A stretch of 11,862 bases of DNA from Eubacterium sp. (GTDB taxonomy: Bacteria; Bacillota; Clostridia; Lachnospirales; CAG-274), in NCBI GenBank assembly GCA_020859645.1, contig JAJBVU010000100.1, forward strand, positions 1 through 11,862, read 5' to 3'. Of the stretch, positions 1-7,006 are shown piece by piece. A program made the position numbers and the translations under genes. The notes under the pieces are model-generated. The model did no database searches. It was not told where the DNA came from and worked only from the letters and a program-made list of their open reading frames with translations. Position 1 is the first letter of the stretch; every line of letters starts with the position of its first letter.

Positions 1-35
1 CACACTCACCCCCCCCCCACCCCCCACGCCCGCCA
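1..35. repeat. C-rich low-complexity tract at window edge
   Basis: The first 35 bases are almost entirely C with scattered A and G, including a run of ten C near base 10. This is unlike the rest of the window. No gene or known element is visible. It could be real low-complexity DNA or an assembly or sequencing artefact at a contig end; the sequence alone does not decide. Confidence 0.5.
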
Positions 36-40
36 GCAAA

Positions 41-58
41 AGTGATACAATTATCACT
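41..58. promoter_or_regulatory. Short inverted repeat upstream of the pilus operon
   Basis: AGTGATA and TATCACT form perfect 7-base arms around a CAAT spacer. A related half-site-like string, GTGATTATCA, follows at 67-76. The position upstream of the first gene would suit a regulator operator, but no convincing -35/-10 pair can be assigned around it, so the regulatory reading is only inferred. Confidence 0.3.
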
Positions 59-186
59 GGGAAGATGTGATTATCAATCGTATTTTATAAATATCAAACA
101 AAAGCAAAGCAGCGGCGCAGCAATATTTTATATTGTCTCACGCTGCTAAACTGTCCGTAAAAACGCTTATAAATAAGAAAGAGTCG

Positions 187-783
187 ATGCAGTTGAAAAC
201 CAAAATTCCGCATATGGTCACTGTCCCCAGCGAAGAAGCTGTGGCAGCCGAACGAAAAAGACTTCAATATCAAAGAAAATGGCGAAAAACCCTTTTAAAC
301 ACAATTTATGTTTTGATTGTAGCGGCGGCTATATCGGTTTTGGCGGCGACGCTTTTCGTTCCCGTTCTTCAGGTTTCCGGCAGCAGTATGGAGCCCACTC
401 TTTATGACAGAGATATAATCCTGCTTCACAAAACATCTCATTTTGAAACAGGCGAGCTCTGCGCCTTCTATTATCAAAACAAGCTTCTCCTTAAAAGGGT
501 TATAGGCTCCCCCGGAGATGTTATCGATATAGATGAAGAGGGCAATGTTTCAGTAAACGGCGAGTTCATTAACGAGCCCTATGTTACAAACAAGTCCGTC
601 GGCGAGTGCGACATTTCCCTTCCCTATCAAGTACCCGAAAACCGCTATTTTGTTTTGGGAGACAACAGAACCACTTCAATCGACTCCCGAAGCAGCGTAG
701 TGGGCTGTATTGAAAAGGAGCAGATTATAGGCAAGGTTAGCCTGAGAATTTGGCCCTTTGACAATATATCCTTTATACATTAA
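187..783 (+). CDS. Type I signal peptidase (S26 family), pilus-cluster associated
   Basis: This 198-residue membrane serine peptidase would cleave signal peptides on the outer face of the membrane. One N-terminal membrane helix spans about residues 34-59. It is followed by the box with catalytic Ser67 (SGSSMEPT), catalytic Lys103 (KRVIGSPGD) and the GDNR...SIDSR box at about 158-168. It retains both the Ser and Lys expected of an active peptidase, unlike the streptococcal SipA-type pilus proteins, which lack them. The reading frame stays open back to a TTG at 133, but that has no ribosome binding site. ATG 187 follows a weak AAAGAG and gives the usual charged N-terminus, so it is preferred. 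As first gene of the pilus cluster it probably processes the surface-protein precursors encoded downstream; that role is inferred from position. Confidence 0.9.
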   Translation: MQLKTKIPHMVTVPSEEAVAAERKRLQYQRKWRKTLLNTIYVLIVAAAISVLAATLFVPVLQVSGSSMEPTLYDRDIILLHKTSHFETGELCAFYYQNKLLLKRVIGSPGDVIDIDEEGNVSVNGEFINEPYVTNKSVGECDISLPYQVPENRYFVLGDNRTTSIDSRSSVVGCIEKEQIIGKVSLRIWPFDNISFIH

Positions 784-800
784 CCTATGTCATAATGACG

Positions 801-816
801 AGGGGGTGATTATATT
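801..816 (+). promoter_or_regulatory. Strong Shine-Dalgarno followed by ATT start codon
   Basis: AGGGGGTG at 801-808 lies 5 bases before an ATT at 814. That ATT is the first codon able to start the frame of the large surface protein after an in-frame stop at 796. There is no ATG, GTG or TTG in this frame before the TTG at 880. The 22 codons between ATT and TTG encode a charged segment ending KRR, the n-region expected ahead of the hydrophobic stretch. TTG 880 has no ribosome binding site and would remove that n-region. Confidence 0.65.
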
Positions 817-3800
817 AGAGATACAATTGACATTTACATAAAGAAATTTCTGGGCGAGCATAATGCAAAGCGGCGGCTTTTGCTTATTATGTTAATGCTT
901 GCCCTGCTCGTAAGTACAGCGGTTTTCTGGCGGCTGAAATATATCGGCATAGCTATGACAAACGAGGTTTTCTGCGGACTTGAGGAGCATACCCATACAG
1001 ACGAATGCTATGAAAACGTTCTCGTCTGCGGCTATGAAGAGGGCGAAGAGGTTTACCCCGACGATGAAACACTTTCCGGCGAGGCTCTTACCCCCGAAAT
1101 CCATACTCACACAGATGCATGCTATGAAAGGGTTCTCATCTGCGGACTTGAGGAACACACTCACACCGTTGACTGTCTCATTGACCATTCCCTTGACGAC
1201 CCAACTGAAACAGCCGGTCTTGAAACTGCGGAAACAGAAACTACCTCAGAGGGTGAAACAGCCGATTCGGAAACTGAAATTTCCTCAGACGAGCCACGGG
1301 CTTCATCAGGGGAAGGCTCCGACACCTCAGACAGCGGCGGTTTGGAAGCTTCAGACTATGACGAAGGTGTTTATGATGCTCTTCCCGACCTTACAGGCTA
1401 CGCCTTAACGGATTTTATCCTGACGGCTCAAAGCCAAATAGGCTATCGTGAGAGCAAAACCGACTACATCGTCTCTGAGGAGGAAAACTGCCGAAAGGGC
1501 TATACCAAATTCGGCGGATGGTACGGCGTGCCTTACGGCGACTGGGACACAACCTTTGTTTCCTACTGTCTCGACTACGCCGGAATTACCGATGAAATTT
1601 TCCCGAAAAATTCGGGCGCTTACGGTTGGTTCTGCGAGCTTGAGGGCTTAGACCTTTACTATGATAAAGATGATTACGAGCCAAAAGCCGGAGACATAAT
1701 TTTCTTTGACACAGACGAAAATGAAAAGCCCGACAGGGCAGGGGTTTTGACCTCTTTAATCGAGGACGAGGGCAAAATCACCGTTGTTGAAGGTGACTTC
1801 ACTGACGGAAATTATGACCTTGTGGCTGAAAACGAGTACTTCTTAAGCGATGATAAAATTACGGGCTTCGGCGTTATCCCCGAGGATGAAGCCAAAGCCG
1901 CCGAAATTTTCACCGCTGAGGACAGCGGCGTCAAGGTTCAGGTGACTGCTCCCGATACGGCACTGCCGGATGGTGCGGAGCTTTACATACTTCTCTACGA
2001 TGAAAACCGCTCAGAATATCGGGCGGCAGGTGAAGCCATAGGGCTTGACGATGAGGGCACAAGTATGGCGGCTCTTGACATAGCCTTCTCGCTGAACGGC
2101 GAAAAGGTTGAGCCAAGCGAAGAAGTGGCTGTCAGAATTGACATTTCCGGCTTTCTCCCCAAAGGAGCCGACCCCCGAACTGTGGCGGTTTCCCACCTTG
2201 AAGAGAAAAACGGCGAAATCGAGCCTGTTTTGGTAGCCGACCTGTCAGATGACACAGAGGGCACAATCGATACTGAAGCCCCTGCGGCTGAATTTACCGT
2301 CGGCAGCTTCTCAACCTTTGCCATTACTTGGAGAGATTATGATGCCGAAAGCGATCTTGTCAGCATAAACGTCACTTCCTACCTCTATGACGGCGGCACA
2401 ACCACCACCGAATTAGACGGAAGAGACTATGATATGATAACCAACATAGACACTTCTCAGGCTCATAACGAGGTTGATTTAACAAGCTCCAATCAGGATA
2501 TAGCCACAATTACCACCTCTACAACCACCTCAAGCGGCGGCGGAGGCGGTTGGGGCGGCGGTCAGCAGCAAACCACTACCACCAACACCTACACAGTTGT
2601 AACCGCAACCGTTAATCTGGTTATAAACGGCTCAACAATTTCCATTGAGGACGCTCAGGCTATAAGCGTTTCCGACTATGACAGCTCAGCGGGAACCTAC
2701 ACTGTAAGCGTAACCACCTCAAGCGGAACCGTCACCTATACAGGCGTCACAAGCGCATCGGTAAATCTCTATTATGAGCTTACAAGCTCAACCACAAGCT
2801 CCGGCGGCGGTTGGGGCGGTCAAACTACAAACAGCGAGCTTGACGCTTCATCTTACAACGAAAATTCATATGTATACTGGGACGTTTTCGAAACAGATGA
2901 CAGCGGTAATTCCACAGGCGTAGGCAGCGGCAACGCTTCAACCTATATTCAAAGCGTAACTATGGGAGCCGGTGATCAGTATTCGGTAACAAATGAGGAC
3001 TCTACAAAAACAAGCACAAACAGCTATACAACTTCGGGAGTTTACCGGCTTTATGACTACTTCCCCAATGCGGATGCCGGTTCAACATCAGGTTGGGGTC
3101 AGCAGCAAACCACAACCGACCCCGTTACGGAAAGCGGAACCATTATCATAACCCCTGTTACAGGATATTATGTAACCCAGGTTGTTATTTCCTGCTGTGC
3201 AACAAACAGCAGCTACGGTTTGCCCTACGGCTGTCAAACATGGGACGCAGGCAACGCCTATGACGTTAAATTTAACATTAGTGCAAGCGGCGTTATGGAA
3301 ATTGACGTTTCAAGCCTTCACTTCTCCCACAGCAGCCAAAGCGGCTATTACTTCATTCTTATAAAGGTTTCCCCTGTGGCGGATCCTTTGTATGTGCAGT
3401 ATGACTACGGCGATATAAGCTTTTTGAATATTGACGAAAGCACCTACACAGGAGCTTTTTCTTCCGCAAGCGGCTGGACTGACGCTTCGGGCAGCAACTC
3501 ATACGGCTCAACAAACACTCAGATTATTGCCGATGGTGAGGTAGGCGTTAAGACTGAAGATACACAGTTTAAATATGGCTATAATGATGTTTCGGAAACT
3601 GCAAACTGGGTGCATTATTCCAACACCATCACCGATGCAGCTAAGGAAGAAGCGGCGGCGGCAGGCTATTATTTTGCCGGGTGGTATACGGAATATTATT
3701 ACTATGCTGTGCCGTATTTTTACTCTTCAACCAATAATACGTCGCCCTATTCAACCACGAAGTCATATATATATGAAGAAAACTATGTCTATGATTTTGA

Positions 3801-4359
3801 TACGGTTTACTATACTACAACCTACGGCGAAAACGAATCTATAACCCTGCCAACCCACGCCAAGCTTATAGCCCAGTGGGAGCCTGTCTCCATGACAATA
3901 ACCAAAACCGTAGACGGATTAACCGGCAGCGACTATGAAAGCACCTCAAACACATATACGCTTATGCTTCAAAAGTCTACTGACGGCGGCACAACCTGGG
4001 AGGATTATGAAACCGTTTACATCAGCATTACCGGCGACGGCAGCGGCTCTGTAACAATTTCCCCCATAGGTACGGGAATGTATAGAATAATCGAGGACAC
4101 CACAGACACAGCTATATTAACAGGCAGCGGAACCTCTAATATGTATCTTACGGTAGCAACGGACGGAACACTTACCGTAACCTCAGACGATATTCAAAAC
4201 GGCAGCAGTCTTTCGCTGACCTATAATGTGGATAACACCTATTCCAGCGCAAGAACCGAGCCCCTGCCTTCCGCAGGCAGCAGCGGCACACTTCTTTATA
4301 TAGGCGCTTTGCTTGTGGTTTTCTTAGGTCTGACAGCCTTTCTGCTTAAACGCAGCTGA
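814..4359 (+). CDS. Large LPSAG-anchored surface protein, probable pilus tip adhesin
   Basis: Read from the ATT start, this is about 1181 residues, secreted and cell-wall or pilus linked. Visible order: charged n-region and hydrophobic signal/membrane stretch (to about 50); Cys/His repeats CGxEEHTHTxxCY (54-122); Thr/Glu/Ser-rich linker (about 128-185); CHAP-like domain (about 190-345) with Asp245 and Arg308 where the catalytic Cys and His are expected; a beta domain ending FTVGSFSTFAITW; beta-rich region interrupted by Gly-Trp-Gly/Gln/Thr tracts; an InlB/flagellin-like 'GWYT...YDF' repeat with a Tyr-rich insertion; and an FctA/Cna-B-like domain with the isopeptide set Lys1031, Glu1094, Asn1141. 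The C-terminus is a sorting signal: LPSAG (1151-1155), hydrophobic helix, KRS. Size, domain mix and position before the major pilin suit a tip adhesin, but the ligand cannot be told from sequence. Some annotators would start at TTG 880 (1159 residues). Confidence 0.8.
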   Translation: MRDTIDIYIKKFLGEHNAKRRLLLIMLMLALLVSTAVFWRLKYIGIAMTNEVFCGLEEHTHTDECYENVLVCGYEEGEEVYPDDETLSGEALTPEIHTHTDACYERVLICGLEEHTHTVDCLIDHSLDDPTETAGLETAETETTSEGETADSETEISSDEPRASSGEGSDTSDSGGLEASDYDEGVYDALPDLTGYALTDFILTAQSQIGYRESKTDYIVSEEENCRKGYTKFGGWYGVPYGDWDTTFVSYCLDYAGITDEIFPKNSGAYGWFCELEGLDLYYDKDDYEPKAGDIIFFDTDENEKPDRAGVLTSLIEDEGKITVVEGDFTDGNYDLVAENEYFLSDDKITGFGVIPEDEAKAAEIFTAEDSGVKVQVTAPDTALPDGAELYILLYDENRSEYRAAGEAIGLDDEGTSMAALDIAFSLNGEKVEPSEEVAVRIDISGFLPKGADPRTVAVSHLEEKNGEIEPVLVADLSDDTEGTIDTEAPAAEFTVGSFSTFAITWRDYDAESDLVSINVTSYLYDGGTTTTELDGRDYDMITNIDTSQAHNEVDLTSSNQDIATITTSTTTSSGGGGGWGGGQQQTTTTNTYTVVTATVNLVINGSTISIEDAQAISVSDYDSSAGTYTVSVTTSSGTVTYTGVTSASVNLYYELTSSTTSSGGGWGGQTTNSELDASSYNENSYVYWDVFETDDSGNSTGVGSGNASTYIQSVTMGAGDQYSVTNEDSTKTSTNSYTTSGVYRLYDYFPNADAGSTSGWGQQQTTTDPVTESGTIIITPVTGYYVTQVVISCCATNSSYGLPYGCQTWDAGNAYDVKFNISASGVMEIDVSSLHFSHSSQSGYYFILIKVSPVADPLYVQYDYGDISFLNIDESTYTGAFSSASGWTDASGSNSYGSTNTQIIADGEVGVKTEDTQFKYGYNDVSETANWVHYSNTITDAAKEEAAAAGYYFAGWYTEYYYYAVPYFYSSTNNTSPYSTTKSYIYEENYVYDFDTVYYTTTYGENESITLPTHAKLIAQWEPVSMTITKTVDGLTGSDYESTSNTYTLMLQKSTDGGTTWEDYETVYISITGDGSGSVTISPIGTGMYRIIEDTTDTAILTGSGTSNMYLTVATDGTLTVTSDDIQNGSSLSLTYNVDNTYSSARTEPLPSAGSSGTLLYIGALLVVFLGLTAFLLKRS
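973..1176 (+). repeat. Coding repeats CGxEEHTHTxxCY (Cys/His-rich)
   Basis: The first copy is 973-1011 and the third, more degenerate at its end, is 1141-1176. The middle copy is split: its CGYEE half lies near 1027 and its HTHTDACY half at 1102-1125, with about 20 acidic residues between them. The spaced Cys and His residues could bind metal or form disulfides. Similar strings recur near the N-terminus of surface proteins from gut Firmicutes; I know of no established function. Confidence 0.75.
1390..1890 (+). other. Degenerate CHAP-like amidase domain in the tip protein
   Basis: The strings YTKFGGWYGVPYGDW and TTFVSYCLDYAGI match the CHAP signature of gut Firmicute surface proteins, normally ...YGDWCAMFVSFC. 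Here the nucleophile position is GAC (Asp) at 1546-1548. In the usual PDHVGIV segment, the His position is AGG (Arg) at 1735-1737. The later acidic residue is kept (GAA 1789-1791, VVEGD). With both Cys and His missing, peptidoglycan hydrolysis is unlikely; a binding or structural role is inferred. Confidence 0.7.
2533..3117 (+). repeat. Three Gly-Trp-Gly / Gln / Thr tracts in the tip protein
   Basis: Three related low-complexity inserts occur: about 2533-2583 (SSGGGGGWGGGQQQTTTT), 2797-2829 (SSGGGWGGQTT) and 3085-3117 (SGWGQQQTTT). Each has one Trp inside a Gly run, then Gln, then Thr. They sit between beta-rich segments and look like flexible linkers or loop insertions. Confidence 0.75.
3691..3786 (+). 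other. Tyr-rich insertion inside an InlB-like repeat
   Basis: An InlB B-repeat-like unit normally reads GWYT-short spacer-YDF. Here about 32 residues lie between GWYT and VYDFDT, and ten of them are Tyr, including a YYYY run. The unit then ends normally with LIAQWEP. The insertion probably forms an exposed loop. Confidence 0.55.
4264..4278 (+). other. Sortase sorting motif LPSAG of the tip protein
   Basis: LPSAG is followed by SSGT, a hydrophobic stretch and a terminal KRS, a standard cell-wall sorting signal with Ala in the fourth position in place of the usual Thr. It matches the motif in the major pilin, so both are likely substrates of the same sortase. Confidence 0.85.
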
Positions 4360-4520
4360 TAAGCTGTCGGCGGCGGCTAAAGCCTCCCCTTGAGGGGAGC
4401 TTTCGGAAAACCGATAGCTTGCGTCAGCGACAAAGGCTCCCCTTGAGGGGAGCTGTCGGGCGAAGCCCGACTGAGAGGTGTCCAACGCCGAAGGCGGCTG
4501 AAAGGTGTCCTCATTTTTTC
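4360..4520. repeat. Intergenic hairpin repeat block between tip and pilin genes
   Basis: Two CTCCCC-TTGA-GGGGAG hairpins are visible (arms 4384-4389/4394-4399, and GCTCCCC arms 4436-4442/4447-4453). A perfect GTCGGGC-GAA-GCCCGAC hairpin follows (4455-4471), then TGAGAGGTGTCCAACGCCG. The same units recur at 6324-6604 and 7006-7224. No run of T follows the hairpins directly, so they do not look like classic terminators. The stretch 4521-4592 is AT-rich and carries the pilin ribosome binding site. Confidence 0.85.
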
Positions 4521-4577
4521 AAATCGTTTTTATGCCGAAAGGCTGAAAAATATAAAATTAAAATAAAAACTAACACG

Positions 4578-4584
4578 AAAGGAG
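4578..4584 (+). promoter_or_regulatory. Ribosome binding site of the major pilin
   Basis: AAAGGAG lies 8 bases before ATG 4593. It fixes the pilin start, because the frame remains open upstream through the repeat block to 4419 and the extra 58 residues are repeat-derived with no signal character. Confidence 0.85.
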
Positions 4585-4592
4585 TTTTTACT

Positions 4593-6296
4593 ATGAAACT
4601 TATTAAAAGAGCTGCGGCGGCAGCCCTCGCAGTAATTATGGTTTTAGCTATGTGCGTAAGCACTGCCTTTGCTGATACCGTATCTATAACAGTTACGGGC
4701 GGACAAGAGGGGCAGGAATATGAAGCCTACCTTATATTCCATCTTGAAATAACCCAAACAAACAGCGGCGAAGGCTATGTATATTATCTTGATGAGAACC
4801 TTTATGATGATCAGGGCAATGTTACAGGAACTAACCCCTTTTATACCTTGATACAAAGCTATATTGCCAGCAAAACCGTTAGCGGTGAAGATTACAGCGG
4901 TATATCCCTTTATGCAACCACAAGAACAGACATCAACGGAAATACAGTTGATACCTATGAAGTTCAAGTAGATACTACCAATGCAGATGCATCTAAACAG
5001 TTTGACGCAGAAGCTCTTGCGGCATATATAAAGGCTGCAATAGATGCTGATTCAACTACATATGCTTCTTTGATGGTGGATTCGGCAACAGCTACAGCAG
5101 GAAACGGAAATATTGTAACAGCAACTCTTTCTGCAGATGAATACGGCTACTATTTTATAAATACAAACTTAGGAAGCCTTGCAATTTTGGACTCTACCAC
5201 CTCTACAGCAAAAATAGAAGAAAAGAATGATGCGCCTTCGGCAGATAAGGAAGTTACTGAGATTGAAGGCGAAACCGTAACAAGCGATTCTGATAAAACA
5301 GTTGAAATAGGCGACGAGGTTGAATATCAAATTACAATAACAGGCGGCGAAGGCTTTGTTGATTATGACATTGTTGCAACCGATATTTTGTCAAAGGGTC
5401 TTACTGCGCCTTCAGCATCAGATGTTGTTGTTTATGACAGCGAGGGCAACACTTGGACATTGGACGATGATTATACTGTCGAATTTGATACCGAGACAAC
5501 TACAGATGGTCAGGGCAATACATCAGCAACAGGCAGAACTATAATGAAAATCACCCTTCTTTGCGCCGATAACGGAGGAAACTATTTATCCACACTTACA
5601 GATACCTCCGATGTAATTTATATAACCTATACAGCTACGGTTAATTCAGAAGCTGCGGAATATTCAAACTCCACAACGGGAATTGCAAATGAGGTTACTC
5701 TTACATACGGTCGTGACGGAAGCTATGAAACTAAAACGGTCACGGAAGAGGTTGATACATTCCGGTTCGGTATATATAAATATGCCGGAACGAGCGGTCT
5801 GGCGGGGGCAAAGTTTACGGTATATGATTCAACCGGGCAAAATGCACTGGGCTTTGTTAAAACAACCGGCGCAGAACCTGATAATTTTGTATATTACCGT
5901 CTGGCTACAGATGAGGAATTACTGGATCCCACTGCATACGGAGTTGTATATGAAATTGAAACCGAAGGAAAGCCCGACACAGTATTGTTTGAAGGCTTAG
6001 ACGCAGGCACATATATAGTAAAGGAAGTTGAAGCTCCTTCAGGCTATAATATTTTGAACGGTGAAATAACAGTAGTAATAGATTCTGACGGAAACAGAAC
6101 CTACACCTATACAGGTACCGATGGTATGGTTACAACTACATCCGGCGCTTATGTTTCAGTTAAAAACGAATCAGGCTCTACACTTCCTTCAGCCGGCGGT
6201 ATGGGCACCAGAATTTTCTATACTGTAGGCGGTATCTTGGTTGTAGGCGCAGGCATTCTTCTGATTACTAAGAGACGTATGAAAGCCGATAAATGA
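4593..6296 (+). CDS. Major pilin (isopeptide-forming, LPSAGG sorting signal)
   Basis: This 567-residue precursor forms the pilus shaft by sortase-linked polymerisation. A signal peptide ends AFA before residue 28. The N-domain ends in EKNDAPS, where Lys211 takes the place of the pilin-motif lysine that receives the next subunit (inferred by analogy with YPKN). A D2-type pilin domain follows (about 215-385, VEIGDEVEYQITIT ... ANEVTLTYG). A Cna-B domain then carries the expected isopeptide set: Lys396 (FGIYK), E-box Glu478 (YIVKEVEAPSGY) and Asn525 (VSVKNES). LPSAG is 531-535, then a hydrophobic helix and a basic tail. Its sortase would normally follow directly, but here about 950 bp of repeats plus a DUF559 gene intervene. 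Confidence 0.92.
   Translation: MKLIKRAAAAALAVIMVLAMCVSTAFADTVSITVTGGQEGQEYEAYLIFHLEITQTNSGEGYVYYLDENLYDDQGNVTGTNPFYTLIQSYIASKTVSGEDYSGISLYATTRTDINGNTVDTYEVQVDTTNADASKQFDAEALAAYIKAAIDADSTTYASLMVDSATATAGNGNIVTATLSADEYGYYFINTNLGSLAILDSTTSTAKIEEKNDAPSADKEVTEIEGETVTSDSDKTVEIGDEVEYQITITGGEGFVDYDIVATDILSKGLTAPSASDVVVYDSEGNTWTLDDDYTVEFDTETTTDGQGNTSATGRTIMKITLLCADNGGNYLSTLTDTSDVIYITYTATVNSEAAEYSNSTTGIANEVTLTYGRDGSYETKTVTEEVDTFRFGIYKYAGTSGLAGAKFTVYDSTGQNALGFVKTTGAEPDNFVYYRLATDEELLDPTAYGVVYEIETEGKPDTVLFEGLDAGTYIVKEVEAPSGYNILNGEITVVIDSDGNRTYTYTGTDGMVTTTSGAYVSVKNESGSTLPSAGGMGTRIFYTVGGILVVGAGILLITKRRMKADK
6183..6200 (+). other. Sortase sorting motif LPSAGG of the major pilin
   Basis: LPSAGG is followed by a hydrophobic helix and KRRMKADK. 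It shares Ala at position 4 with the tip protein and differs from the LPQTG of the minor pilin. Confidence 0.9.
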
Positions 6297-6323
6297 TAAT
6301 TTTTCAAAGCGGTGGAGCAGCGA

Positions 6324-6394
6324 CAAAGCCTCCCCTTGAGGGGAGGTGGCGCACGCAGTGCGACGGAGAGGTGTCCAACGCCGTAGGCAAATGC
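6324..6394. repeat. Short forward copy of the hairpin repeat
   Basis: CCTCCCC-TTGA-GGGGAGG (6329-6346) is followed by the variable hairpin CGCAC-GCA-GTGCG (6350-6362), then GACGGAGAGGTG-like sequence and CCAACGCCGTAGGCAAATGC (6375-6394). That final string recurs at 7205-7224, immediately after the second long direct repeat. Confidence 0.8.
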
Positions 6395-6397
6395 TAT

Positions 6398-6604
6398 AGT
6401 GTGATTTTTTCACCTCTCAGCTTCACTTCGTTCAGCAGCTCCCCTCAAGGGGAGCCCTTCGGCAAGAGAAAGCTGTCGGCTATCGGAAAGCCTCCCCTTG
6501 AGGGTGTTCAGAACTTTTGCCTACGGCAAAAGCCGGGCTTTCAGCCCGTCCCGAACTCTTTCGGGTTCCGGGTGTCGCCGTAGGCTGACGGAGAGGTGAC
6601 AACG
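6398..6604. repeat. Left long direct repeat (D1) flanking the DUF559 gene
   Basis: About 207 bp, nearly identical to 7006-7210. It contains an inverted hairpin unit (GCTCCCC-TCAA-GGGGAGC, 6438-6455) followed by a forward unit. Further stem-loops are CTTTTGCC-TAC-GGCAAAAG (6514-6532), CGGGCT-TTC-AGCCCG (6534-6548) and CCCGAA-CTCT-TTCGGG (6550-6565). It ends about 15 bases before the DUF559 ATG and supplies sequence up to the edge of its ribosome binding site. Confidence 0.85.
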
Positions 6605-6619
6605 AGAGGTAATATCACT

Positions 6620-7006
6620 ATGACCAAACCAAACTCACCAATCCCTCGGGAACTAATGCTTAAAAGGGCAAGAGAACTCCGTAAAAATATGACAAAACAA
6701 GAAAGACACTTGTGGTATGATTATCTGCGTTCTTACCCTGTTAAGTTTTACAAACAAAGAGTTATAGGAAATTATATTGCCGACTTTTACTGTGACAAAG
6801 CAAGCTTGGTAGTTGAGCTTGACGGTTCGCAGCATTATGAGGACGAAACTGTAAAATATGATACTCTGCGCACAGAATACTTGGAGATTAATAACGGCTT
6901 GCAGGTTGTTCGTTTTACAAATACGCAGGTTAATAAACAATTCAGAGCTGTCTGTGTGATGATTGACTTTATTGTCAAGAAAAGGCTTGGACTTGTGAAA
7001 GATTGA
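6620..7006 (+). CDS. DUF559 endonuclease-like protein (PD-(D/E)XK / Vsr-related fold)
   Basis: This 128-residue protein matches the compact DUF559 family: MTKQERHLW, then YKQRVIGNYIADFYC, then LVVELDGSQH, then an Arg/Tyr helix and LQVVRFTN. Candidate active-site residues are Glu28, Asp55, Glu66 and Asp68. ATG 6620 is chosen because GAGAGG lies 10 bases upstream; a GTG at 6596 would place the start inside the repeat. DUF559 proteins are predicted nucleases related to very-short-patch repair enzymes, generally without characterised function. The gene is bracketed by long direct repeats and its stop codon overlaps the first base of the right repeat. It interrupts the pilus operon, so it is likely an inserted cassette with no role in the pilus. 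A part in moving the repeats is a hypothesis only. Confidence 0.85.
   Translation: MTKPNSPIPRELMLKRARELRKNMTKQERHLWYDYLRSYPVKFYKQRVIGNYIADFYCDKASLVVELDGSQHYEDETVKYDTLRTEYLEINNGLQVVRFTNTQVNKQFRAVCVMIDFIVKKRLGLVKD

Noticed and set aside
133..186. N-terminal extension of the signal peptidase from a TTG at 133
   Set aside because: No ribosome binding site precedes it, and the extra 18 residues are not typical of the family; ATG 187 is a better start.
827..855. Exact TTGACA as a -35 promoter box upstream of the tip protein
   Set aside because: No -10 sequence lies about 17 bases downstream, and the site lies inside the coding sequence if translation starts at 814.
4384..4453. Rho-independent terminator after the tip protein
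   Set aside because: The hairpins are G/C-rich but lack a following T run, and the same units appear in many contexts, so they are treated as repeats.
4419..4592. 58-residue upstream extension of the major pilin
   Set aside because: It is translated from the hairpin repeats; the strong AAAGGAG and a clean signal peptide fix the start at 4593.
6293..6583. Small plus-strand reading frame over the repeat block after the pilin
   Set aside because: It consists wholly of repeat DNA, and a similar string (KPGFQPVPNSFGFRVSP) appears in the other repeat at 7003-7239. This reflects repeat sequence with no sign of a gene.
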